Source: Nitrospira sp. (GTDB lineage: Bacteria > Nitrospirota > Nitrospiria > Nitrospirales > Nitrospiraceae). Taken from it: 6,246 nucleotides of DNA. Positions 1 through 5,745 of the stretch are shown in pieces. The stretch covers positions 1 through 6,246 of the forward strand of contig JAICVE010000172.1 of assembly GCA_025935475.1 (NCBI GenBank). The letters are read 5' to 3'. The notes under the pieces were generated by a model. That model was not told the DNA's origin. It saw only the letters and a program-made list of their open reading frames with translations, and did not search any database. The translations under genes and the position numbers were made by a program. Numbering within the stretch: the first letter of the stretch is position 1; each line of letters begins with the position of its first letter.

Positions 1-705
1 CAGGGCGCGCAAGCCATCGCGCAGCTTCTTGACAGCTGGCAGAAAAACGGGTCGGGAGCGTTGGCCACGATGGTGGAGGTGGCCGTTCTGTTCTTTGCCC
101 TGGCTGGCGCCTTTGACGTACTGCAAGACGCATTGAACTCGATTTGGGGGGTAAAACCGAAACCGGAGGGAGGAACCCTGAGGCAATTCCGACGCCGGTT
201 CTTGTCGATCTTAGGGGTGCTCGGAACGGCCTTTCTTCTCCTCGTATCGCTCGTCCTCGTGGCCGGTGTTGAAGCGTTCGCCTCGCACCTTCCCGGCACC
301 GCTCTGAGGAACAATATCATCGTCGGCCTGATCTCGTTCTCGGGCGTCATGGTCCTGTTTGCCCTGATCTTCAAGCTGCTGCCTCAAGCCAAGGTCGCCT
401 GGGCCGACGTGTGGATCGGTGCGGCGGTCACTGCCGCCTTATTTTCCGTGGGACGTTGGCTCATCATCTTGTATCTCGGCAAGACGGTCATCGTGTCGTT
501 GTACGGGACCGCGGGTCCGCTCGTGGTCATCCTCTTGTGGGCCTACTACTCCGCGCAAATCCTCTTGTTGGGCGCAGAGTTCACGGCGGTCTATGCCAGC
601 GAGTGCGGCTCGCGGTTGGTCGCTGCCGACGATGCCGTTGCAGTCGGAGAGCCGGCGAAAAGCAATGAGGCGGAACAGCAATCCATCCAGCGACGCGGAC
701 AGTGA
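1..705 (+). CDS. YihY/virulence factor BrkB family inner-membrane protein (5' end outside window)
   Basis: The reading frame is open from base 1, so this is the C-terminal 234 codons of a longer gene. Family members are usually about 280-320 residues. The signature QDALNSIWGV lies at window codons 42-51, followed by an Arg-rich cytoplasmic stretch (RQFRRRFLSI, 61-70). Four membrane segments follow at about 67-88, 104-124, 137-158 and 171-190, with the conserved KLLPQAKVAWADVWIGA (125-141), YGTAGPLVV (168-176) and WAYYSAQILLLGAEFTAVYA (180-199). The hydrophilic tail (200-234) is variable in this family. The family is often labelled ribonuclease BN, but this was a misassignment; members are polytopic inner-membrane proteins of unsettled function. 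The small membrane gene at 716 follows 10 nt after the stop and is probably cotranscribed. Family assignment is firm; biochemical role is unknown. Confidence 0.93.
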   Translation, partial: QGAQAIAQLLDSWQKNGSGALATMVEVAVLFFALAGAFDVLQDALNSIWGVKPKPEGGTLRQFRRRFLSILGVLGTAFLLLVSLVLVAGVEAFASHLPGTALRNNIIVGLISFSGVMVLFALIFKLLPQAKVAWADVWIGAAVTAALFSVGRWLIILYLGKTVIVSLYGTAGPLVVILLWAYYSAQILLLGAEFTAVYASECGSRLVAADDAVAVGEPAKSNEAEQQSIQRRGQ

Positions 706-715
706 CAATTCGTCA

Positions 716-1066
716 ATGCCAATCGCAGAGGAAACGGGGTCAGGCTCTGATCGATTGATTCAGTGGACCCCCTTCGCGATCGCCCTGGGCCTCGTCTTCT
801 CGATGATGCCGGAGAGAGCGGAGTGGCTGTACGTGGCGGCCGTCGTGGGAGGACTCGCGTCGATCGCGGTGGGCCGGACGTTAGGACGATTAGACCGATT
901 CTCGTTACAAGCGCGCGTGAGGAAATTCGCCAAAGGCTGGGTCGTCGTGGTTGCCTTAGCCGCCCTCAGCCTTCTGCACGGGAAATGGCAGCCGATGGTC
1001 TTTTTCGCCGTTGTCGGCGTCATCTCATCAGGCTTGTTCTGGTTGGGCTGCAAATCGAACAAGTAA
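716..1066 (+). CDS. Small four-helix integral membrane protein, family not recognised
   Basis: This 116-residue protein consists almost entirely of hydrophobic helices at about 16-31, 37-53, 73-87 and 91-112. A basic loop between helices 2 and 3 (GRTLGRLDRFSLQARVRKFAK, 53-73) should be cytoplasmic by the positive-inside rule, and the protein ends in GCKSNK. It begins 10 nt after the BrkB-family stop on the same strand, so it is likely the second gene of that operon and translationally dependent on it. The start is uncertain. An in-frame ATG at 665 would add 17 polar residues (Ser/Asn/Asp-rich) and overlap the upstream gene by 41 nt. Neither start has a strong Shine-Dalgarno; I chose 716 because it avoids the long overlap. 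The open frame reaches further upstream, but only as a shadow of the BrkB gene. I do not recognise a family and assign no function. Confidence 0.72.
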   Translation: MPIAEETGSGSDRLIQWTPFAIALGLVFSMMPERAEWLYVAAVVGGLASIAVGRTLGRLDRFSLQARVRKFAKGWVVVVALAALSLLHGKWQPMVFFAVVGVISSGLFWLGCKSNK

Positions 1067-1110
1067 TGTGTGCGGAAGCGCCAGCCGACGCCGCTCCCAC
1101 GGTTTGGCCC

Positions 1111-1139
1111 TTGACAATGCATCGCACAACCTCAAGAAT
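1111..1139 (+). promoter_or_regulatory. Sigma-70-like promoter for tpm
   Basis: A perfect -35 hexamer TTGACA (1111-1116) is followed by exactly 17 nt and AAGAAT (1134-1139), which matches 4 of 6 positions of TATAAT. Only 8 nt separate the -10 from the tpm ATG, so transcription should begin at or within a few bases of the start codon. This fits the absence of any Shine-Dalgarno before that ATG. The promoter would make tpm independent of the membrane-protein genes upstream. Confidence 0.5.
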
Positions 1140-1147
1140 CCCGCACG

Positions 1148-1786
1148 ATGGATCCAAACTTTTGGCACCAGCGTTGGGAGAAAAACGAAATCGCGTTCCA
1201 CGAGGGGAAGCCCAATGCTCTCCTGGTGCACTATCTCCACGAGCTGTCTTTAGCAAAAGGACGTCGGATATTTCTCCCGTTATGCGGGAAAACCCGTGAT
1301 ATCTCATGGCTCTTGTCAAACGGCTATCGTGTCGCCGGAGCCGAATTGAGTCAATTGGCGATCGAGCAGCTATTCATGGACCTCGGCCTGCAGCCGGACA
1401 TTTCGGGCGTTGGCAAAGTCCAGTTGTGGAGCGCAACGCACATCGACATTTTCGTGGGTGATATCTTTGCGTTGTCGCGAGAGCAGCTCGGCCCGGTCGA
1501 TGCCGTATACGACAGGGCAGCGCTCGTGGCGATGTCCGAAACCATGCGCCCTCACTATACGGCGCACCTCACAAAGCTGACCAATAACGCTCCGCAGTTG
1601 CTCATCTGCTATCACTACGATCAACGCCTGATGGACGGACCTCCCTTCTCTATCAGCGATGAGGAAGTCAATCGCTACTACCGCGGCAGTTATGATCTCA
1701 GGCTCCTTGTGAGTTCGGATGTCGCCGGTGGATTGAAGGGAAAATGCCCTGCCAAAGAACAGATGTGGTTACTTCGACCCAGGTGA
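1148..1786 (+). CDS. tpm: Thiopurine S-methyltransferase-type SAM-dependent methyltransferase
   Basis: The 212-residue product is close to the usual bacterial TPMT length of about 215-220. The family N-terminus is clear (DPNFWHQRWEKNEIAFHEGKPN, residues 2-23). The SAM-binding region has FLPLCGKTRDISWL (42-55), followed by GYRVAGAELSQLAIEQLF (59-76), where Glu66 ends strand 2 of the Rossmann fold. VGDIFAL (103-109) and the diagnostic AVYDRAALVAM (119-129) follow; Arg123 sits where the conserved active-site Arg of TPMTs lies. YDQRLMDGPPFSISDEEV (157-174) is also a family motif. The enzyme transfers methyl from S-adenosylmethionine to thiol, and in several bacteria to selenium or tellurium oxyanion-derived substrates, in the cytoplasm. 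The natural substrate cannot be read from sequence. No ribosome binding site precedes the ATG at 1148; see the promoter entry. The far C-terminus is shorter than usual but intact (EQMWLLRPR). Confidence 0.93.
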   Translation: MDPNFWHQRWEKNEIAFHEGKPNALLVHYLHELSLAKGRRIFLPLCGKTRDISWLLSNGYRVAGAELSQLAIEQLFMDLGLQPDISGVGKVQLWSATHIDIFVGDIFALSREQLGPVDAVYDRAALVAMSETMRPHYTAHLTKLTNNAPQLLICYHYDQRLMDGPPFSISDEEVNRYYRGSYDLRLLVSSDVAGGLKGKCPAKEQMWLLRPR

Positions 1787-1876
1787 AGGATACCGGCTCA
1801 TCCATTCAACGCCTCAACGCCGCCAACCGACCATCGCTCGCCGTGACCACCTCACGTCCCGACGACCAAAGACTGT

Positions 1877-1925
1877 AGGGGCCCACTATCTGGCTAGGGG
1901 ATTCCCCAGTTATTGGAGAGGGGCC
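1877..1925 (+). promoter_or_regulatory. G/C-rich palindrome and repeated AGGGG motifs upstream of the membrane module
   Basis: The gap between tpm and the membrane pair carries a perfect 11-bp palindrome GGGGATTCCCC (1897-1907). Its arms can be extended by CT/AG with one bulged base (1894-1909). AGGGG occurs three times on the plus strand, at 1877, 1896 and 1919, and two of these are the longer AGGGGCC (1877-1883 and 1919-1925). It could be an operator or an RNA structure in the leader of the downstream operon. I found no convincing -35/-10 pair nearby, so the function is open. Confidence 0.22.
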
Positions 1926-1972
1926 TAGACCTTGATGATATGGGCGAAACAGGCGGCCTTCCGCATAACGGT

Positions 1973-1979
1973 GAGGAGG
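1973..1979 (+). promoter_or_regulatory. Strong ribosome binding site deciding the start at 1985
   Basis: GAGGAGG (1973-1979) lies 5 nt before the ATG at 1985. The frame is open 24 codons further upstream to a TTG at 1913, but that stretch has no Shine-Dalgarno and an unstructured composition. The ATG at 1985 is therefore the start. Confidence 0.85.
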
Positions 1980-1984
1980 CAGTT

Positions 1985-3229
1985 ATGCATCGACTTCCAA
2001 CCATGCCTTCAGACAGGCCAATACCAGCCTCTGGTGAACGGGAACAACCCGAATTCTCAAGCGACGATGCAGCACTGAGTCATTTGAAACTGGGAACTGC
2101 ATGGCTGTGCACAACCTTGGCAGGTGTCGCAGGATTGGCATACGCTTCGATCTCACAGACTTCACCACCGGCAACCATGCTGGTCCTCGTAGTGCTCCTT
2201 GCGGCGTACGGAGGCTACGGATTTTCTCTTCCGAAAAAGGACATCGTCCAGTTCGCAGACTCGTTCTACTATATGGGGTTCCTTTGGGCGATCTTTGGCC
2301 TGATTTCGGCGTTCGTCCTCTGGCCGGGCCCCAAATTGACCACGGACGCGGTGCTGACGACCTTCGGATATGCGTTGGTCACGACATTTTGTGGAATGCT
2401 GTTCCGTCTGGTCATCATCCAATTTCAGGACACGCATCCGGACCGTCTTGTTCATGCCCAAGAAGCAATCGACCATCGCATGGCGGCTCTCGTCCACCAG
2501 ATCAACGAGGCCACGATGGAAATCAGTTCCTTTAGAGACCGCGCCGCCAGTGATCTTGATGGCACCCTCCATGATCTCGTGCGGTCATTGGCAGAGGTGC
2601 GCGAAAAGATCGCCGAGCAACACCGAACCATGGCCCACGTGCTGAGCGAAGGCCTTGAATCGTCTCTTCACGACCTCCTAAAGAGGCTCTCCGCCATACA
2701 CATCCCTCAGGAAATGCTCACGGCAGAGGTGACGAAACTCATTACCGCATTAGGAAAACAGGGACAAGGGCTCGAACAAGCAGCGCACCGCCTGGAGACA
2801 AGCTTGACGCACGCAGCCCAAACTGCGACGGCATTTGGTGAGTCGCTGACCGGATCGGGAGCCGCAAAGGAGGTGGGTGTCGCGATCAATGATCTTTTCC
2901 TCAAGATCAAGGACAGAACCGAGCAATTTAGCGAAATGACGGCGGCGTTGGAGAGTAGCCGTTCAGAATTGAATGGCCAGCTCAATAGCTTGCAGTCGCT
3001 GCGATCGGCCGTGTCGACAGTTTCCGCTCAATTATCGGCATTCGAAACGGAGTTGAAGGATGTGTCGTCGGCCTCCATGGCGGCTGAGGTTAGAACCGGA
3101 CTCACAAACGTGCAGCATGCCATCAGTTCAAGCCTCGAAGCGAGCCAAGCCATCGAGTCCACAATGCGGGGCATGTTGTTCTTCATGAAAGAGCGAGTCA
3201 CCGAGGAGCATTCGGGTGCGAGACGCTGA
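1985..3229 (+). CDS. Four-helix membrane protein with long coiled-coil tail; TolQ/ExbB/MotA/ZorA-like core (putative)
   Basis: The 414-residue product has a hydrophilic N-terminus (1-35) and membrane helices at about 36-56, 63-80, 95-114 and 121-147. The rest (about 148-405) is an Ala/Leu/Glu/Ser-rich helical, coiled-coil-like tail. Lysines in the TM2-TM3 loop (LPKKD, 82-86) place that loop and the tail in the cytoplasm. The TM3-TM4 region (YMGFLWAIFGLISAF, 96-110, then FGYALVTTFCGML, 127-139) follows the spacing of ExbB/TolQ (IGLFGTVWGIMNSF, then GIAEALLATAIGL). Relative to E. coli ExbB as I recall it, T148 becomes Ala102, E176 becomes Tyr129, and T181 is kept as Thr134. Even with four helices and a long cytoplasmic tail it most resembles ZorA-type stators. 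The next gene overlaps by 14 nt and encodes a single-helix protein, the expected partner architecture. The homology is inferred by eye and remote; 'membrane coiled-coil protein' is the safe call. No zorC, zorD or other effector lies nearby. Confidence 0.9.
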   Translation: MHRLPTMPSDRPIPASGEREQPEFSSDDAALSHLKLGTAWLCTTLAGVAGLAYASISQTSPPATMLVLVVLLAAYGGYGFSLPKKDIVQFADSFYYMGFLWAIFGLISAFVLWPGPKLTTDAVLTTFGYALVTTFCGMLFRLVIIQFQDTHPDRLVHAQEAIDHRMAALVHQINEATMEISSFRDRAASDLDGTLHDLVRSLAEVREKIAEQHRTMAHVLSEGLESSLHDLLKRLSAIHIPQEMLTAEVTKLITALGKQGQGLEQAAHRLETSLTHAAQTATAFGESLTGSGAAKEVGVAINDLFLKIKDRTEQFSEMTAALESSRSELNGQLNSLQSLRSAVSTVSAQLSAFETELKDVSSASMAAEVRTGLTNVQHAISSSLEASQAIESTMRGMLFFMKERVTEEHSGARR

Positions 3230-3842
3230 ATCGCGTTCAAACTGGGTGTTTGGCTTGTCGCTTGTTCAAGTGATCCTCTTGTTGTGCTTCGGGGCGATGA
3301 TCATCTATGTGACAGAGAACGTGGAGGGCAGGGGACACGAGCCGCGCCAAGGCGTCGAGGAGACACAAACACCGGAGGCGAGTCTTCACGCGAGGCTTGA
3401 TGCGACCGCGGAGAAAAATACCGAGTTAGAACGAGATCTGGGCGATATGACCGTGTTGGTTGATGAACTGAAGCTCATGGTCGGCGCGAAAGTGGCTTCT
3501 AAGGAAGGGTTTCAGGAAGCCATTGACAATCTGAAACGAGGGTATTCCCTGTGTCAGAAGGACAATAACACGTTACTCGAGACCAGCATTCAGAACGGTG
3601 CAGAAACCGTCCAGGTCATCGGAGACATTCCGGCCGACCTGATCGCAGGTTTGGCAAAGGGGGACCAGACGTCAGATCTCGACCAAATTGTGTCGTTCAT
3701 TCAAGACGTGTACGAATACGAAAAAGACCATAAGTGTCGATTCAATTATCGACTGAAGTATGCCACTGACAACGACTACAGGAAAGCGAGAGAGGTATAC
3801 GAGAAGTACTTCTATCCCGAAAAAATCATCAGAATCGGATGA
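3216..3842 (+). CDS. Single-pass membrane protein with coiled coil and novel periplasmic domain; partner of the 1985 gene (putative)
   Basis: The gene starts at GTG 3216 with GAGGAG (3203-3208) 7 nt upstream, and overlaps the preceding stop by 14 nt, which indicates translational coupling. The 208-residue product has one membrane helix (about 11-31, WVFGLSLVQVILLLCFGAMI), a polar linker and a probable coiled coil (about 56-92). A compact C-terminal part (about 100-208) follows, with two cysteines (113 and 174) and an aromatic- and charge-rich end (CRFNYRLKYATDNDYRKA, 174-191, then VYEKYFY, 194-200). By topology the bulk is outside the cytoplasmic membrane. The layout matches the MotB/ExbD/ZorB class, but no OmpA-type peptidoglycan-binding motif is visible. 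The membrane Asp essential in those proteins is missing; Gln18 (VQVILLLCF) sits at the comparable position. I do not recognise the C-terminal domain and assign no function. Confidence 0.88.
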   Translation: MRDAESRSNWVFGLSLVQVILLLCFGAMIIYVTENVEGRGHEPRQGVEETQTPEASLHARLDATAEKNTELERDLGDMTVLVDELKLMVGAKVASKEGFQEAIDNLKRGYSLCQKDNNTLLETSIQNGAETVQVIGDIPADLIAGLAKGDQTSDLDQIVSFIQDVYEYEKDHKCRFNYRLKYATDNDYRKAREVYEKYFYPEKIIRIG

Positions 3843-3854
3843 CTCTAAAGGCCT

Positions 3855-4115
3855 CTACGATGCCGTGGTCCGAGCTGAGGCGGAAGACGGTTCGACGAGG
3901 CGGCGCTTTTTCCGCTCAGGGATACCGCGAACTTCGAGGAAGAGCGGCACCGGACTCCCTGGCAGGGTAAGTGGACGGCGAAGCAACCACTTGCCGGTCG
4001 GCGGGGCCGTATGGCTGGAGAGCGGGAGCAGTTCCCCCGTGTCAGGATTGAGCAACATGGGAGTGGTGGCTTTTTTCCATCGTCGAAAGTTCCATAACCG
4101 TCGCCATAATGCCAT
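3855..4115 (-). CDS. Possible small basic protein, unrecognised
   Basis: A minus-strand frame of 86 residues starts at ATG 4115. It opens with a Trp/Arg-rich segment (MALWRRLWNFRRWKKAT), continues with MLLNPDTGELLPLSS and a Pro-rich middle (TAPPTGKW, LTLPGSPVPLFLEVRGIP), then KKRR and a Ser/Ala-rich tail. Codon use looks plausible for a gene and the stop lies 13 nt from the convergent gene's stop. The frame continues upstream to 4268, but that part is Cys/Ser-rich and unlike coding sequence. The G-run just before the ATG (minus-strand G9, 4120-4128, 4 nt away) could act as a purine-rich ribosome binding site. No known domain is recognised; it may be a spurious frame. Confidence 0.4.
   Translation of the reverse strand: MALWRRLWNFRRWKKATTPMLLNPDTGELLPLSSHTAPPTGKWLLRRPLTLPGSPVPLFLEVRGIPERKKRRLVEPSSASARTTAS
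3901..3918. repeat. Copy 1 of an 18/19-bp imperfect direct repeat
   Basis: CGGCGCTTTTTCCGCTCA here recurs at 4406-4424 with a single extra G (CGGCGCTTTTTCCGGCTCA). Read on the minus strand, both copies encode a KKRR stretch, and copy 1 lies inside the possible gene at 3855-4115. It may be a trace of a decayed duplication or chance. Confidence 0.4.
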
Positions 4116-4610
4116 GGTTCCCCCCCCCAATACCTTGAGTGATTGATGTGTCTCTCCGGCAGCCTCCGCATCTGTGACTACACACGTGCAAGTGCAACTA
4201 GAATACCACCAAAGGCTTGGGACGCTGTAATCAAAACACGATTGTTCTACATACGATTTACTACGCACTCGTCTGTTGCTCTCTTCTCATACTGATCGCG
4301 TACCTGTAGGTCTTAAGCAGCAGTGAGTGGACACCTTTGGACATCTTGCGCCAAGTCGCCTTCCAAATTTCATCGAGCACGGATTCTCAAGGCCGTCTGC
4401 ACGCACGGCGCTTTTTCCGGCTCATCAGACGATCCAGTGTGAAGCTCACAAGACACACAAATACCGTTCCAAGGTCTTTGTGGGACAACAGCAAATCAAG
4501 AACACGTAAGAGCGAGGTAAATTATTTGTGCAATTCGGCGCGCGGCGGAGTGCGGCTCGTCATTGATCGGAGAGGCAGTCCGAGGTGTGGTCAGTCATGG
4601 CTCTGCGCCA
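4116..4610. other. Gene-poor stretch of about 500 bp
   Basis: I see no supportable gene here. Base composition is more AT-rich than in neighbouring genes, particularly about 4140-4320. Plus-strand frames starting at 4327 and 4337 have poor composition and no ribosome binding site. On the minus strand a roughly 43-codon open stretch ends at a TGA near 4388 and contains copy 2 of the short repeat; it lacks a convincing start. A perfect 5-bp hairpin TCGGA/TCCGA with a 7-nt loop (4567-4583) lies downstream of the VOC gene, but no T-tract follows it, so it is not a standard intrinsic terminator. Confidence 0.6.
4406..4424. repeat. Copy 2 of an 18/19-bp imperfect direct repeat
   Basis: CGGCGCTTTTTCCGGCTCA differs from the copy at 3901-3918 by one inserted G. 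It lies outside any credible gene, about 505 bp from the first copy and in the same orientation. Confidence 0.4.
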
Positions 4611-5075
4611 TCATGGAGAATCGATAGCAGAAGAGGAGGAAGGGTGCCACTCGGCCAGTTCCACCGTGATGCCCTCTGGGCCGGAGAGAAACACCAGCTT
4701 TCTGGCGTGAAAGTCCAGCACGTCGGTTCGTAGGGTCACGCCCTGGCTCGTCAGCCGTCCCACCTCTGCCTCCAAGTCGGTCACTGCGAAACAGATGTGG
4801 TTGTAGCCAAGCTTCGCCAGGTTTTGCACATTGGCCTCAGCGAGGTGTTGCGGACGGATGTATCGCAGAAGCTGAATTTCAAACCGAGGGTGGGCCTGTG
4901 TCGACACCAGCGTGACATGCTCAGCTTCGATCCCTTCTACCGCCATATAGCGGGCGAATGTCGGCCCAGAAATGATCACCGACTTCTCCTCGACGAATCC
5001 GAGGAGTGAAAAGAAGGCTTTCGCCCTGGCGACGTCCTGCACCACAACGGTCACATGGTCGATATGCAAAATCAC
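4611..5075 (-). CDS. VOC family (glyoxalase/bleomycin-resistance fold) protein
   Basis: The 154-residue product has two beta-alpha-beta-beta-beta modules. The first begins at ILHIDHVTVVVQDVARAKAFF (2-22); the second begins at GYNHICFAVTDLEAEVGRL (90-108) and ends with GPEGITVELAEW (132-143). The four positions that bind the divalent metal in this superfamily all carry suitable ligands: His7, Glu67 (FEIQLL), His93 and Glu139. It is therefore likely a metal-dependent lyase, isomerase or dioxygenase rather than a binding-only member. The overall style resembles the glyoxalase I / methylmalonyl-CoA epimerase branch, but the substrate cannot be told. The tail (SSSSAIDSP) is probably disordered. 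The GTG at 5075 is the annotated start, with TTG two codons later as the alternative; neither has a Shine-Dalgarno. It is transcribed alone, divergently from the SRPBCC gene. Confidence 0.88.
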   Translation of the reverse strand: MILHIDHVTVVVQDVARAKAFFSLLGFVEEKSVIISGPTFARYMAVEGIEAEHVTLVSTQAHPRFEIQLLRYIRPQHLAEANVQNLAKLGYNHICFAVTDLEAEVGRLTSQGVTLRTDVLDFHARKLVFLSGPEGITVELAEWHPSSSSAIDSP

Positions 5076-5083
5076 AGGGTGGC

Positions 5084-5089
5084 ATTTTA
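5084..5089 (-). promoter_or_regulatory. -10-like hexamer very close to the VOC start
   Basis: On the minus strand TAAAAT (5 of 6 to TATAAT) lies 8 nt before the GTG at 5075. The best -35 candidate at 17 nt spacing is TGGAAC, which is weak (3 of 6). If active, the transcript would be leaderless or nearly so, which fits the lack of a ribosome binding site. The same 8-nt spacing is seen at tpm. Confidence 0.3.
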
Positions 5090-5227
5090 CGGTTTAGACG
5101 AAGAAAGTTCCACGCTTAGAAGCGAGGCGTAAGCCAAAGACTGATCCATAAGGGGCATAAGTCTGGGTGCCTGGTGACTGTCGATTTTGCCGCCGATGAA
5201 CGACTAGTGGGTAGGCGGGATTGAAGA

Positions 5228-5255
5228 TTGAAGCATCCTTGAGGGGTCGTAAGAT
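5228..5255 (+). promoter_or_regulatory. Possible promoter for the SRPBCC gene
   Basis: TTGAAG (5228-5233) is followed after 16 nt by TAAGAT (5250-5255), each 4 of 6 to the sigma-70 consensus. Transcription would start near 5262, leaving a leader of about 25 nt with AGGAGG at 5276-5281, 5 nt before the ATG. This is a moderate match only. Confidence 0.3.
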
Positions 5256-5286
5256 CTACATGAAACAGATGTCATAGGAGGGAAAG

Positions 5287-5745
5287 ATGGCAGACATCAC
5301 ACATAGAGTTGGGATGAAGGCCCCAGTTTCCAAGGTGTATGCGGCACTATCCACGGTCGAGGGCGTCGCCGGTTGGTGGACAAAGCATACGTCTGGTTCA
5401 TCCAGGGTTGGTGGAACGATCGAAGTTCGTTTCCATTCAACGGATGGAAAGGAGATCGGGAGCATGAGGATGGAAGTCACCGCCTTAGATCCTAACAAAA
5501 AAGTGCATTGGCGCGTTCAAGCGGGTCCAGAGGAATGGGTTGGAACGGACGTCGTGTTTACCCTTTACCAGGACGGCGATTACACCATCGTCCTCTTCGC
5601 CCATAAGAACTGGCGCGAGGTAAACGAGTTCACCTCTCATTGCAGCATGAAATGGGCAACCTTCATGTTGAGTCTCAGAGAGCTCGCTGAAGCTGGAACA
5701 GGGCACCCTTCTCCCAATGATGTCAAAATCGATAATTGGAATTAG
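5287..5745 (+). CDS. SRPBCC superfamily protein, AHSA1-like (START/Bet v1 fold)
   Basis: The 152-residue product starts at an ATG with an excellent ribosome binding site (AGGAGG, 5276-5281, 5-nt gap). It opens with the family pattern of a strand, APVSKVYAALSTVEGVAGWW (residues 12-31), then GGTIEVRF (42-49). A later run, EEWVGTDVVFTL (82-93), leads into VLFAHKNWREVNEF (102-115) and a long C-terminal helix (CSMKWATFMLSLRELAEAGTG, 119-139) that lines the hydrophobic pocket in this fold. Members bind hydrophobic ligands or act as stress-related or toxin-antitoxin partners; no specific ligand is deducible. It is a soluble cytoplasmic protein, divergent from the VOC gene and convergent with the PilZ gene, so it appears to be a single-gene unit. 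Length is normal for the family and the gene is intact. Confidence 0.9.
   Translation: MADITHRVGMKAPVSKVYAALSTVEGVAGWWTKHTSGSSRVGGTIEVRFHSTDGKEIGSMRMEVTALDPNKKVHWRVQAGPEEWVGTDVVFTLYQDGDYTIVLFAHKNWREVNEFTSHCSMKWATFMLSLRELAEAGTGHPSPNDVKIDNWN

Noticed and set aside
419..664. Upstream extension of the small membrane protein frame
   Set aside because: It runs entirely inside the well-supported BrkB-family gene in another frame and has Ser/Arg-rich shadow composition.
1913..1984. Extension of the four-helix protein by 24 residues to a TTG start
   Set aside because: There is no ribosome binding site at 1913, whereas GAGGAGG sits at ideal spacing before the ATG at 1985.
1985..3842. Assignment as a Zorya defence system
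   Set aside because: Only the membrane pair is similar in architecture. No zorC, zorD or zorE gene is present, the OmpA domain expected in ZorB is absent, and the essential membrane Asp is missing.
3851..3881. GCCTC/GAGGC inverted repeat after the two-gene module as a terminator
   Set aside because: It is a 5-bp stem with a 21-nt loop and no T-run; too weak to support.
4388..4519. Minus-strand open stretch containing LLSHKDLGT, reminiscent of the LLGHKD box of tyrosine recombinases
   Set aside because: The similarity covers only about seven residues, the following residues do not give the expected catalytic Tyr context, and no other integrase motif is nearby.
4327..4627. Two overlapping plus-strand frames in the gene-poor region
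   Set aside because: They lack ribosome binding sites, have Ser/Arg-rich low-information composition, and one runs into the end of the VOC gene.
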